Shown piece after piece: positions 28,433 to 40,103 of a DNA stretch of 64,000 bases. Within the stretch, counting starts at the first letter, position 1, and each line of letters begins with the position of its first letter. The notes beneath the pieces were generated by a model that saw only the letters and a list, made by a program, of their open reading frames with translations, was not told the DNA's origin and did no database searches. The position numbers and the translations under genes were made by a program. Source of the DNA: Tremella fuciformis (taxonomy: Eukaryota > Basidiomycota > Tremellomycetes > Tremellales > Tremellaceae); contig CP136490.1 of NCBI GenBank assembly GCA_032768795.1, forward strand, positions 2,852,001 through 2,916,000, written 5' to 3'.

Positions 28433-29374
28433 ATGAGGCAAGTGGGCGGTTGGCTGCGTCAGGCCGTGTGGCACTTGGCCTTGTCTCATTCCGCCACAGT
28501 CTCAGTGCCACAGTCCTGACAATTACGGCAGCATTTCGAAAGCCTTCAACAGTGTTTTACAGCTCGGCGTGCACAGCAAAGGAATGCTGCGGTACGCACC
28601 CGCTCCGCGTACTCGAACTTGCGAACCCAATTGGCCTCGGTGCAGAGGGCGCCGCCCTTGCTTGCAACCGATCAAGATATAGTATCCTGGGTTCAGCGAG
28701 ATGACAGCAAGGCCGAACAAGCCGCACGCAAGTTCAAGAGTCTCTGGGGAATAGAAGCCCCCGACGACCTGACCCAAATGTTTAGCGCCCAGCACTTTTA
28801 CCACAAGCTCAAGGGAAGTACGGCCATATACGATACAAGGCCATCGGCAAGATTCCTGTTCTCTGCGATCTTTGCGCCGGCCTTAAGCCAGAGCTGTTTT
28901 CATTCAGTGGCTGAAAATGTGGAACGCGCCAACATTGCGGGCGCCTTTGACAATCTGTGCAGGAAAGAGGTTCGCATCTGCAATGATGATCTGACCGACA
29001 CGTATGATTGGGCTGTCGGATACCTCAAAGGACTATTCGAATGCGTTGACCAAGTCAAGCTGCCAGATGGCTCCAAGCTATCGGATTTGGACTGGTCGAG
29101 CCCTCATGGAGTCAATTCCGCACGGACGATTTTCAGTCATCCGGATTGCTGGACAAGCGAGTCTGCATTCTACGGTGCCTTCACCGTGCACCACATCACC
29201 AAACTTGCGACGAAAGAGCCCAGCCTCCGCGGGAAGGAGATCGATATCCACGCACATGCCGACCTCTTGAGCAAAATAGCTTACACGAGTCTCTTTCTTC
29301 CCGGTTGGACCTATGCCGGGGAGACTTGGAGACTCATGGGCAAACCCCGGCCATCCCAACCTCCGAGCCAGTGA
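28433..29374 (+). CDS. Unknown protein, possible member of a local paralogous family
   Basis: The frame is open from 28520 to TGA 29374, but no ATG occurs before residue M of QMFSAQHF. A tentative two-exon model starts at ATG 28433 (MRQ), uses donor GTGGGC at 28442 and acceptor CGGCAG ending at 28531 (CTGAC branch), and gives 283 aa. No known domain is recognised. The motif NSARTIFSHPD followed by a helix resembles DARVIFYHPN and DSRALFYHDD in the two proteins at 60.3-61.5 and 58.5-59.7 kb, so they may be diverged paralogs. The start is only 41 bp from the G0 LTR, so promoter or 5' exons may have been lost. It could be a 5'-truncated relic. Confidence 0.5.
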
Positions 29375-29623
29375 CACGGCCGGGCTTGATGGGGGTTGTC
29401 CTGCTGGTCATCGGCCCTTGGGATTGCTTTTCATTTGTTAAAGATCCCTTGGATAGGTCCCTCTACCTACTCCTCTCCCGCATGACTTATTTTCGCCTTC
29501 CGTCTGAAGTCCCCCGCATACCACTTGTGGATACTTGTTATTCCTTTCTGAGACTTGTCCTCTGATTCATGATGCATACAATCTATATACAACAACGCGT
29601 CTCATGCATATGCCTGATGCTGT

Positions 29624-31419
29624 TCAGGGATACTGGGGCAGGGGACCCCTCGCCAGAGCCTCGTTCATGGGATAGAGGAAACTACTCCTCCTCGAATCTT
29701 CCCTCCACGTCTCCAAAGCCGCCCCGCGCCCCATCTCCGCGCGATGTATATCGTCCACCAGCCCGACACTCAGCCGAGGCGTGGCCTCCACGCGAGGAGC
29801 AATGAGCCCGTCGTCCGACATGCCGGGCTCTTTGTCGCTGAACCCGTCGTCCCCATCGTCGAGGTCTAGCCGAACATTTCGATCCGAGCCGGAATCGGCG
29901 AGCACATCCTCCATGCCAATGCCGCCCGTCTTGACTGTCCCGCGGGAAGTGGCGCGTAGGCGGTGGGCGTCGCTCTGCCGCGCGTAGAGCGATTGGGTCT
30001 GCAGGTCTCCGTACATGTTGCGAGTCTTCGAGCTGTGCCCGAGGGCGATCTGCCAGTTGAGCATCTGGGACTGGTGCCCGTTGTACCCCAAAATAGGCGC
30101 CTGCGAATGTTGCGGGCACGATGTGGATTGAAATTTGTAGTTTGGGCTATACGGACTGCCGTCCCGGCCGTGCGAGGCGGGAGGGGCGAGCGAGGCTGTA
30201 TTCCGGTCGAGGGCTTTTTCTTGCGACGGGCTGAGCTCGGCGAGCGCACGGACCGGCTCGGCTTTGAGGATGTTGTGTACGCGTTCACGACTGGGATGTC
30301 AGCTTCAGCTACGTATCAGTTGCAGGCCAGCTCACGAGACGAGCGAGCTCATGAGTCCATGCAGGTATATCGGCGGGCTGACCTGGGAGCATATGCGCAG
30401 CCTCGCCCGTCAGCTCGTCCTGTGACACGAAGCGGGATACTCACACGACCATGCCGTTCAGGTAATAGTTGCCGCCCTTCGTGGCGAAGCCCAGCCCGAT
30501 CAAGAAGAGGATAGACAGCAGGCACAGCGGTATGAGCGATTCCCCACAGAGCCACACGATCTTGGAGACTGCACCGAGTCAGCTGCTGGCGGACCCGCCT
30601 GTGGGCTTGACTTACTGGCACTGTCCATCACGGCGAACCCGTTGCGATGCCTGAAGAGGCCGTAACCGATATAACCGCACAGCAGGAGGGCGGAGACAAG
30701 CTGGCACACCAAGGCAGCTTGCTGCGCCGTCAGAGGATCGCCGTGGTCCACTATTACAATCCGACTGACCATGATAGGCCTCCCTGTCGTCGAAATGTTC
30801 AGGAATGAAGGGAGCCGATCTCGAACTTCGTCCAGAGACATTGTACGTGGGGCGAACCGCCCGCTCAGACCGTACACCACGCTGAGCCCGTGAGCTATGC
30901 GCGGCTGACTGCCGAGAAGTGAGCCGACTCACAAGGCCACATTGAGGACAAAGGTCGGGATGATGAACGCCAAGCAGGACCACAGGACCAGCTTGCTGCG
31001 ATCCCAGATGATGTACGCGCGCCGGGTGAAGAAGAGGAAGATGGGCAGTGTGACGAAGGCATAGACGAGGATGACGAGGAGGTAGATGAACTGCGTGTCA
31101 GTCCTCGCTATGGTAGCTGAGGAGGGGCGTACCCAGTCGATGAATATACGCCGGGCGTACTGGTCTGAGAACTTGATTATGCTGACGTTCTGGAACGTGC
31201 ACAACCCGAGGTGGATCACGACAATGGCGGCGATCCACATGACGCCCAGCCGGGCAAGCCGCGTGTCCCGGCGGGGCTGATAGAAGTAGTGGTAGGTCTA
31301 CAGCGTGAGCGAGTGTCCTCACTCCCAGTGCCACCTAGACTGACGAGCTGGAGGGCGCTGCCAACAATGAGTGCTTGGACGATGTTGCCCAGCGCGGCGG
31401 ACTGGGCATCAGCAGACAT
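29624..31419 (-). CDS. DUF6534-like seven-TM membrane protein
   Basis: The spliced gene starts at ATG 31419 (MSADAQSAALGN). First exon 31345-31419, then 31133-31297, 30933-31090 and further exons. Seven hydrophobic segments are visible: ALIVGSALQL, WIAAIVVIHLGLCTF, FIYLLVILVYAFVTLPIFLFF, LVLWSCLAFIIPTFVLNVA, QAALVCQLVSALLLCGYIGY, LCLLSILFLIGLGFA, SPPIYLHGLMSSLV. The TYHYFYQP after TM1 is typical of basidiomycete DUF6534 proteins, a large family of unknown function with receptor-like topology. The cytosolic tail is long (about 170 aa), acidic and Ser-rich with DDGDDGFSD. The first donor GTCAGT is unusual. Function is unknown. Confidence 0.75.
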
Positions 31420-32506
31420 CCTTGGAGCAAGACTGATTAGCGTACGATACACAATCGACCAATGTCGCTCTGCTTGTCAGCTACGTCCTGCCAGGTCTAC
31501 TCATTTCAAGAGGACGGAAAGACGCACAATGCCAAACTCGGCCAACAGCTCGGCGGTCTCCTCGCTCTCCCCCATGGACACCTTCCAGTGCGTCGCCCCT
31601 GTCATCCTGCGTGCTCGCCTCAGCGTCGTGGTCGTCAATAACAAGACTGCTTGATGACTCGTCGCAAGGAACAGCCAACGACGAGCAAGCAGGCAAGAGT
31701 TGATTGCTTTCATGCTCGCAGCACATCCGGGCTATATAGCTCAACTCAATCTGTATCTCTGGCGTGGGAGATCATCCCCGCGTGCGTGCCGGCGGAGGCC
31801 AAGTCTCAGACCAGAGACCAGGAAGGGCAGGCGGACCAAGAGGAGAGAAGCATCAGCGGGGTGAGGGGAGGGGCAGGTCCAGCCGAGCCGGCCCAAGCCA
31901 CGCTGCAGTACAGGAGTCATGTTCCATCTCGCTCGCACTTTTCCCGCGCACGACGAGAGGGCAATCTTCCCGATCGGGAGTTGGTACCGAACAACAGGAT
32001 CCCAAGAGGCAGGTGATCTGCGGGGAGCGGGCCGGGAGAAGAGAAGGCAGCCAGAAGGGGGGAAGCATAATAAGCCCGAGGCGCTTCTGATGTGTCGTGA
32101 TCCAGGGCCGTCGTCTCGCGGGAATGACCAGCTGCAGGCGCGTGGCTGGGCCTCCGCGTGCATGCTCACATCACATCTAAGAAGGGAGGGGCGCGCTGCG
32201 ACATGGCGCAATGCAAGGTTTGGCCAGGTGACCCGATGCGGAAGATTGTGATTGTCACCGGCGTGTTCATCTCGGTGTGCCTGATCTTCCTTGCTTTTTT
32301 CCCTTGCTCCGTCCTCCGTCTTCTGTGCTCCGAGTGACTACCCAACTACAGCATGGCTATGCATGTGATGCTAGACGACTCAATGTCTCGGATCTACGTA
32401 AACGTCTAGTCGACTCGTCTATGATACAATGGTTTTATATGTGATACAACGAAAATGCGTCCGAGATGATGCTAAAAATGATGTGATGATGGGATGTGCC
32501 GAGAGG
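31420..32506. other. Intergenic, no gene seen
   Basis: This is the upstream region of the DUF6534-like gene and the 3' side of the Stealth gene. ORFs on both strands lack domain similarity and look like chance. An AT-richer stretch with inverted GACGAGTCGACTAG-like elements lies near 32,370-32,430. No RNA gene was recognised. Confidence 0.5.
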
Positions 32507-35260
32507 CTACTCGCCCCACTTGGCACCGGGACGCTCCCACTTATCCCACGGGCCCTCGCCGCCCCAGCGGCCCTCCATCCACTGCCCGAGGGTCTCCTTG
32601 ACGGACCCTATCATCCTATCTGGCTGATCGTCGTTCAGGCATGCCAGGGCCAGCCCGGGGTCCTTGTCGAAGCCCGCCAGAGACGCCTTGAGCTGGAGGA
32701 GAGAATGTATTTGCGAGAATCTCGAGGGCGTGTTGCCTGGCCGCATCAGCATTCCTCTCTCTTCCTTCCTCCAGAAACTCACCAAAGACGTATGTGTACC
32801 GCGAAAGGAGCTTGATGGCCCACCGTCTGAGGTTGACTCTGCCCGACTCCTGCTCTTCTTTCGTGGGCGTCACGCCCGGCCAGGCGTCCTGACCCGGCTT
32901 GACGTTTGCATCGATGGAGAAATCCCCTTGTTCCCACTCGCTGACGAGGGGCAAGATGGGCTCTTCCCTCTCCCACATCTCCCTACCCCGTTCGGCGACA
33001 GGGTAGAAGACCGCATCGTCCGATGGTAAGAAAGCGGCGAGGCCACGTGCGCCCGAGTCACGCACGAGTGCGTCGATGAAACAGTCGCCGCAGTTGGGCT
33101 TGCGGAAAGCTAGGTCGACGAAGACGTCCTGGGCCCGATAGGCGCTGGAGTCGTCGAAGAAGTTTGGCGGGAGACACTGGTCGATTTGAATCCAGCACGA
33201 CTGCTTCTCCCTCGGAGACATGGGGTCGTCGGGGAGTCGGCCATCGAACGAGGCTAGGAGCAATTAGCATCGATGGGCAACGCGAAAAGCCATCAACTCA
33301 CATGCAACGTAGGTGCTCTTCTCCGCACCTGGCCATCCTGCGCTCTCCTCGATGACACCAAGATCGTCGAGTGTGGTACGCGGTTCACTCTGAACCTTGA
33401 CTTCTTGAGGTATGTCGGCACCGTCCTCAATCCGCAAGATGCGCCTGATCTCCTCCTTTGCCTGGCTGTCCCAAACACCCTCGGGACCACCGAGCTTGGC
33501 GACAGCCCAGACCCACAAGAGCGCCTCCCTCCATCTCTCCATCCTCATATGGGTGACAAGCCATGCCATCTCGATATCTGCCTCGCCGCGCTTACTCTCC
33601 CGCAACCCACGGGTATTCGCCACTGCCATCTCAGGCGCGAACATGACGCTGACCTCGTGGACAACGGCTTTCGAGAGGGCCTTGGGCATGTGATGCAAGT
33701 AATTTCTGTTTCGCGGGGTGAAGCGGCCCGAAAGGAGCTTGTTGGCGTACTGCAATCCGCCCCACTCCCCAGGAGTCGACTTGAGATCGGGTGTGACAAT
33801 GGGCTTGACGCGCAGGCCGGGATCGAGGCGGACGACGGCGCCGAGCAAGGGGTGGTGAAAGTCCGCACGATCCACATGGGACAAGAAGAACATGTCGTCG
33901 TTGCTAAGCACGCTGATTGTCAGTCGATCTCTTCTTGATCTGATGACCACACTCACAAATTATCGGCCAGGCCATCCAGCCAACCAATATGCGTCTCGAT
34001 TTCAAAGCTGTTAAAGCTGGGCAGGGCCTCGTTCTGCCATGCCTCCTCGCTCTTCCAGCCCGTTGAGAACCAGCCAGTCGAGACGATCCCAGGATGCAGT
34101 TGACCGTTATCTCGAGGCAGACGAAAGACTTCAGAGTGGAAATGCCATCTGAGACCATGCCTCCCCACCGCCGCCCCAGACTCGTCATAGTCAAGCCAGA
34201 AAGGTATTTGCCCCACGCGGCACGGCTCGAGGCCGTCTGAATCTTCTTCTTCAGAACACATGGCGGGAAAATCGGCAGAGAGAACATGGACCGTCCCGAG
34301 GTCCGCGTCCAGGCTCGATACGCCAGATCGAATGGCCCCTCTCAGCTCGCCGTTCTCGCGCCAGCGCCGCGCCCGGCCCTTGAGCGCGTGTATTTGCTCT
34401 ACATCCACGCGATGGTCGAATTCGTTCTGGAAGATCGTCGAAGAGCCATTGACAAAGAGGTAGACGAGGTCGATAGGTTCGAGCTGCATAGATTTCTGAT
34501 CAGGCAGAGAGGCGGGGAATGTGCCGGTCGCAAAGTATTGCTCTAGCACGGGGTAGGGTATACGATGGAGGTTGGTGAGGAGTTCGATTGGGGGTTTGTC
34601 TGGGTCGGCGACGACTCTGACATGTGTGCTGTCTTCGCCAGCGAGATCGAGGATGACTTGATTTTGCTCAGCAGGTGTTTCGGGCGTTTGCGGCGGTGTG
34701 TCGAGCGTCGCGTTGGTGCCGACTGCAGCACTCGGGTCGACATCGATGGTCGGCTCATCGCCGTGCGACAGGCTGGGCCAGATGGCCGCCTTGTCCGGCA
34801 AGAACCACGCAAAGCCCAAGTAGCCAACCACCAGCACCAGCAGACATCCTCCGAGAACGCCGACGGAAAAAAGCACAGGCCGTCTGCGGCGCAGCGCCCA
34901 GCGTCCTCGCGCGCGATCCCGATCTCGCTCGCGCACAAGGCGTCTGAAAGGTGAAGACTCGTCCAGCAGCCCTTTCTCCAGCTCGTTGTCCGGTGTGCTC
35001 AGCACGGGGGACGAGCTCGAGCTCGAGCTGGCCGACTCGTGTGACATGCGTCGGGGCGCGTGACCGAGAGGTTGAGGTTGAGGGTGGGCGGCGGCCGACA
35101 TGGGGTCGGGGCCGAAAGTCTCGCTGTGCGAGGGCGTAGGCGACGATGACCACGATGAGGACGAAGACGAGGCAGATGAAGATGAGGAAGAAGGGACGAG
35201 TGTGTACCCCCTCCAGCTCGCCACCATCGGCGTCGAGGGGAACGACGGCCACATGCCCAT
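32507..35260 (-). CDS. XPT1: Stealth-family sugar-1-phosphate transferase, XPT1-like (871 aa)
   Basis: Four exons (33957-35260, 33302-33912, 32783-33253, 32507-32736) sum to 871 aa in frame. The Ser-rich cytosolic N-terminus precedes one signal-anchor helix (VLFSVGVLGGCLLVLVVGYL, about residues 130-150), giving a type II Golgi topology. Stealth conserved regions follow: CR1 (IDLVYLFVNGS), CR2 (HVLSADFP, IPFWLDY, FEIETHIGWL, FVLSNDDMFF), CR3 (VTHMRMERWREALLW) and CR4 (HSLLQ...LACLNDDQPD). The family transfers sugar-1-phosphate from nucleotide sugars. In Cryptococcus neoformans XPT1 adds xylose phosphate to O-glycans, so that role is inferred here. The four-region set argues against other glycosyltransferases, but sugar specificity cannot be read from sequence. 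Confidence 0.85.
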
Positions 35261-35970
35261 GGTGTGTGTGTCTCGGTGAGGCGATGACTGCGGTTCCTCT
35301 TACTGTCCTTTCCTGCGCGGAGTCCAGGGCAGCTAGCTCGGCGAGGGCACACGGGGGACTAGTCCGCCAGGTCACGCCGACTGCTGACTACTGGTACTGG
35401 TCGACACGCCGATACAGTACCCGCGCCGCAGCTCGAGCGTGTCTGCGCCGATAGACATGACAAGTCGTTGCTTGTAGGTTGTAAGGGCCGGCCGACCGCT
35501 CAAAGGTGGTATCGCCATCCTGCTGGGTTATTTCTGGCTGCGCTCTCTGCGCTCTGTCTAGTCACACGACTGCGTAGCAGCGTATCGCTTGATTTCACCG
35601 GCGGGAAATCTAGGGTCGCGTGGGTCCCGGGTCGGCCGGCCTTCGCGGGCAGGGGCAATCGCCCAGGGGAGCCAAAGGGCTGTGCGGCCGAAAGGATCCT
35701 AAAGGATGGGCGGCATGCCCACATACACAAGCTACGTATACGCAGCTGATCGAGGGGCGCAGCGAGGGGCGTCCGAGCTTGACGTTTGTTTGTATCCTCT
35801 TCCCAGAAATAGAACCCCTCATTAGAAACACAAACGCCCAAACGCGCCCCTTCCTCGAGGCACATTAACAAAGCAAAGCCGGCCTAATCTAGTCTATTCT
35901 CGGACCGAGCATCGACGCGCCGCCGCCGGTTCGGGTCAAGAGGACACCGCTCGATGCATCATGCATGCTG
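35261..35970. other. Intergenic between XPT1-like and NCA2
   Basis: Promoter of the XPT1-like gene and 3' region of NCA2 (both minus strand). No ORF with recognisable domains and no repeat of note were seen. Confidence 0.5.
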
Positions 35971-37995
35971 TTAGATCACTCGCTGCCGCCCGTCCACGCC
36001 CCAGCAGCGCCATATACGCTCCACAACCCGCAGTTTGTCTCGCCGTTGCAACCCCGTATCCTCGAGCAAACGCAGATCTTCCAAAAAGCCCTGCCGGCCA
36101 CTTCCAGACAGGCCCGCGGCCCAGGTGCGCATCCCGCTGACAGTGACGATCAACAGGCCATGATCTTGGTCCGTCATACGGTCCTCGTGTTTCGGACCGG
36201 TTATCAACAGCCGCTCAATGTCCCTCACAGACTCAGCGTCACCTCACCAGCTTGAGAAGTGGACTACTCACCGCATGCCGTTGAAGTATCTCCGTCTTCG
36301 ACCTTTGCCGCGCTTTTCCCCTCTGTAGACTCCTCGCAGCCACCCGCCGAGGCCATAGAGGACAAGTACCGATGGGGCCACACCGACAAATGCAAATGTC
36401 AATTGCTGAGACTTGAGCAGGTGGTCGAGAGAGAGGAGAGACAGTGACAGGTCGGTCTAGTTTGTCAGCTGCTTCCATTGTACCGGCAACTGCAACTCGC
36501 CTTGGTCTTCTGAACCTGGATGAGCAGTGTTCGGATCAAGCTTCCTAACAAGGCGTTCTTCAATGGGCTCTGCAAACATCAGCTGACAATCCCTCAATGC
36601 ATTCCACCTACCTGCATCTCCTTTTCGTACACCCTCAAGACCTCTTCCATGTCCCCGCTTTTGACCTTCTCGCCTAACGCATCAAGTGCCGGTCCGCTGA
36701 GCTTGTAGTAGTCGCGGCCGAGGTCAATCACCATCCTCTCCAAGCTTGCTTGGTCCGAAGCGACAGTCGTAGGCGCGACACCAAGTCCTTCGCCGCCGCC
36801 TCGCAAGGTCTTGCCTATACCCTCCAACGGCTCCCATACCCACTGCACGACAAAGCCTCGCACCGTCTCGCGAGCATTCCGCACCTGCTGCTTCATCCAT
36901 TCCTTGTTCCTCGCGATCAGGGATACTGCCGAGTACAGAGCTGGCGGGAGGAAGAGCATGGGAAACCACAGGCGCGTGATTGCAGAAGGTCGACGGTGTG
37001 CTGTCAGAGTCTGGTCGATTGAGCTTCGCGCTTTGGGCAGGTGTGTCGTGAGGAGGTTGAGCAGTGCAGAAGGGGTTGCTTGCGGTGCGACGCCGTTCGA
37101 AGGTGGTGTGATCGTGGCTGATCGACTACGTTTGCTGAGTGAGGCCGGACCAGAAGGCGGAACATCGAGCACTTGGCAGAGCAGGCTATACAATCTCCCT
37201 ATCTCAGCCTGCACGTCCAGCGCGCTGAGCGACTGCGAGTTGATGTCGCCACCATCGGGCACCCAGCGCGGAGCCGAAGAGGCAAGTATGCCGACTTGAC
37301 GCGCTGCTTCATCCCGAGCCGCCGTCAGTGCCTGCCGTGATGCGAGCATCTCTCGTCGGGTGAGGATATATGGCGAGGTGATAGCATTCAAGGCGGCGGA
37401 CGGGGACGGCTGGATGGGTTTGTAGATATTCGAGAATGACGGCCAGCTGATGGAGTGAAGGGAATGTATCGACAGGGACGAGACTGGTGGGATGAGCCGG
37501 AAGACGCGATGGGGAAGGGCTACTTGATCAGCAAGCCGATAGTAGCGCAGCGGACGACTTGCTCTGTATGAGGTAGAAAGCTACACCATTGGAGCTGTGC
37601 AGGGATACATCCCACCAGCTCCTCTCCTCCTCGAGCTGCAAGGCGCCCTGGACGTACATCTCCAAGACCTCTTTCCACACCATGGTCACTGCGCGCGTCA
37701 TGACCTCCCCCTCTGCCATCCTGTCCGCCTCGTTGTCATTATACGAGCTCGCAGTTAGCGACGTGTGCAGCAGTCGCCGGAGCACATGCTCCAACTGCTT
37801 GGCAGTGAGAGGTTTTGAGCCGGTAAGTTCGTGTAGCGCCGTCTGCCATACCGGGTTGGGCCGAGCAGAGCGGGACGAGGTCGTCAAGGAGGACGAAGGC
37901 GCCGGGTCGATGGGTGTCGTGGCTAGTGTCGAGAGAGACAGCGACAGCTGCTCGGTCGCGTAGCTCGGGGGCGAGCTGGAGACGAGCCACGACAT
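35971..37995 (-). CDS. NCA2: NCA2, mitochondrial membrane protein (615 aa)
   Basis: Five exons (37563-37995, 36612-37519, 36501-36569, 36272-36456, 35971-36223) sum exactly to 615 aa. Family signatures include a YLIQTLPHRVF-type segment, two hydrophobic segments (ITRLWFPMLFLPPALYSAVS; LTFAFVGVAPSVLVLYGLG), SLIRTLLIQVQKTK and HLLKSQQL. NCA2 was described in yeast as needed for proper expression of the mitochondrial ATP synthase subunits Atp6/Atp8 and lies in the mitochondrial outer membrane region. Two of its four introns use GC donors (GCAAGT at 37562, GCGAGT at 36500), both forced by frame. It shares a divergent 313-bp promoter with PRI2. Confidence 0.88.
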
Positions 37996-38308
37996 CTTCG
38001 CCGAAGTCGGAGTGCTGTTACTGTTGAAAGAGCACCTTTACTCGTCAAGAGAGCGACTGATCCGGCAAGGGGAAATTCAGCTCTTCGCCACGCAGCTGAC
38101 GTCATGCTGGAAAAGTCCACGTGTACGGAAGGAGGGAGTGATAAGCGACGCGCCAGGCCAGGTCATATCGGTTGACGCGACGTGTGTGCTTTTGCTCAAA
38201 GGCGATTGATTCATACTTTTGGACTGTTCCGACGTCGCCCATCAGCATCGACAACATCTATCGTGCCGCGCCAATAAACAGTGACGTCTACAATACCCAA
38301 CAGGAGCC
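37996..38308. promoter_or_regulatory. Divergent NCA2/PRI2 promoter with MCB-like boxes
   Basis: GACGCGCC (38147-38154) and GACGCGAC (38174-38181) both contain the ACGCG core of the MluI cell-cycle box bound by MBF-type factors, which fits a primase gene expressed at G1/S. Function is inferred from the motif and gene identity only. Confidence 0.45.
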
Positions 38309-40103
38309 ATGTTCAAGCCGAGCACGAGACACAACCTGCCCGGCCCGTCGTCGTCGCCGGCAGCGGCACTCGAGGTCAAGCTGAACAAGCGGCATGCGCA
38401 GAATGGCCCTTCCAGTGCAGGTCCCAGCGGGCGGTACGAGCACCGCCTAAACTTGTCCGCTAATCTTAATCAACGCGGAGCGAGTGTGCTGACGGGGCAG
38501 TTATGAACGCCCGCCCACACTGGACATCACGCTGGACGAGTTCGAGACATTTGCCATAGCCCGCCTGAGGGTGTTGTCGCATATCGAGTCCCTTTCCCAC
38601 CGCTCCCTTCCCTACGCCCAGTTCTCCTCCACTATCGCTTCTTACCTCAAACAACACCTGCCCCTGTCCAGCAATACAGCACGCAATGTCGATCTCGTTG
38701 CTGAACGGAGAAAGGACGAGATCGGGCATTGGGTCTTACGGCTAGCCTTCTGCAGAAGGTCGGTACAGCTGCCTTCTTCGCTGGATCTGGAGCTGATCTG
38801 TAGTCCTGATTTGCGCGCACGGTTTGTTCGCTCCGAAGTCGCCCTTTTCAGACATCGCTTCGAGACGGACGACGTCACTGAGCGTTCTGCCTTTCTGCGG
38901 AGCCTGAAATTCGATTGGGGTGTTGTCGACGAGGCGGAGAAGCAGCTGCTTGCTGAGAAGCTACGGGCGTGCATGTGGGGTGTCAAGGAAGATGCCTTCA
39001 AGGCAGAGTCTTGGTTCAAAGTCCCGTGGTTTACCGTCCCGGACCTCATCGGTAGTCGGCGCGTATACGTGCGGCACGGGATGGCATACGTCCCGCAGAG
39101 TCTACAGATCAGTCTTGTGTTGCAGGTCTTTGCGTCGCGCCTGGAAAAGGCATTGGAGGTGGGTGTCCGTGAGATGACTCGAGACTCACGGGGCTGATGA
39201 GGCAGATCACTGCGAAGAACCTGCCTCGACTGGATGAAGATGAGAGATTAGGACCTGTCATTGACCACCTCGCAGCGAGCTTCTTGAGCGGTCTGGGCGC
39301 CAGCGATTACCAGCCTGCCGAGGGATCGACCACAACCGTCACGGCGGAGATGATTGACGATGTTGCAAGAAAGCACTTCCCGCCGTGTATGCGCAACCTG
39401 TACGATCGATTGAAGCGGGACCATCATTTGAAGCACTTTGGCCGGCTGCAGCTGGGCTTGTTCCTCAAGGTGAGCAGCATGGCAAGTTCGCGCGCAAGTC
39501 GCTGATGCACAGGGAATTGGTCTGCCACTGGACGAGGCAATTGTGTTCTGGAGAAAGATGTACGGAGCGACCATGTCAGATGACAAGTTCAACAAGGAGT
39601 ACAAGTACAACATTCGTCACGGATACGGTCAAGAGGGCAAACGAATGAACTATCCTCCGAAGAGGTCAGCTAGAATTGCCTGTGAGAGACGAAGCTGACT
39701 CTTAGCTGTCAGCAGATCTTGACGCAGAATCAGCCAGGTACCCAGGACAGCCACGGATGTCCTTTCCGACATTTTTCGCCCGACAACCTGTCGAGTTTTC
39801 TTCTGTTCACATATCCGCAGCTGGACCGTGCATCGCCGGACTTTAGGGAGATTATGGACTCTGTCAAGAAGTCACACTACCATGTCGCGTGCACCCGGGT
39901 GTTCGAAATCACCCATGGCGTCAAGAAGGGAGATGGGATCGGCGGAGGGGAGAGCGTGGTGCACCCTAACAAGTGGACCGAGAAGAGCCGCGAGATGGAG
40001 CAGTAAGTCTTGTGTGCCTTCACTCGAAGTCGAGGCTAATATGTACAGGGAGCAGCTGGGCAAGCTGGAGAAGATCAAGGATGAGGACGTGAGCATGAAC
40101 TAG
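38309..40103 (+). CDS. PRI2: DNA primase large subunit PRI2 (523 aa)
   Basis: Six exons (38309-38454, 38501-39158, 39206-39469, 39513-39664, 39706-40002, 40049-40103) sum to 523 aa. Conserved PRI2 segments include TLDEFETFAIARLRVL, AERRKDEIGHWVLRLAF, RHGMAYVPQ, PLDEAIVFWRKMYG and the Fe-S domain. The four cluster cysteines are visible in PPCMRNL, SCQQIL, HGCPFRHF and HVACTRVF. The protein pairs with PRI1 and polymerase alpha to make the RNA primer at origins and on the lagging strand. Length is close to that of yeast Pri2. The first intron donor is GTCCGC, atypical but required by frame. Confidence 0.95.

Noticed and set aside
31741..32211. Minus-strand ORF of 156 codons upstream of the DUF6534-like gene
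   Set aside because: No domain or conserved start; overlaps other ORFs on both strands and is better explained as promoter sequence.
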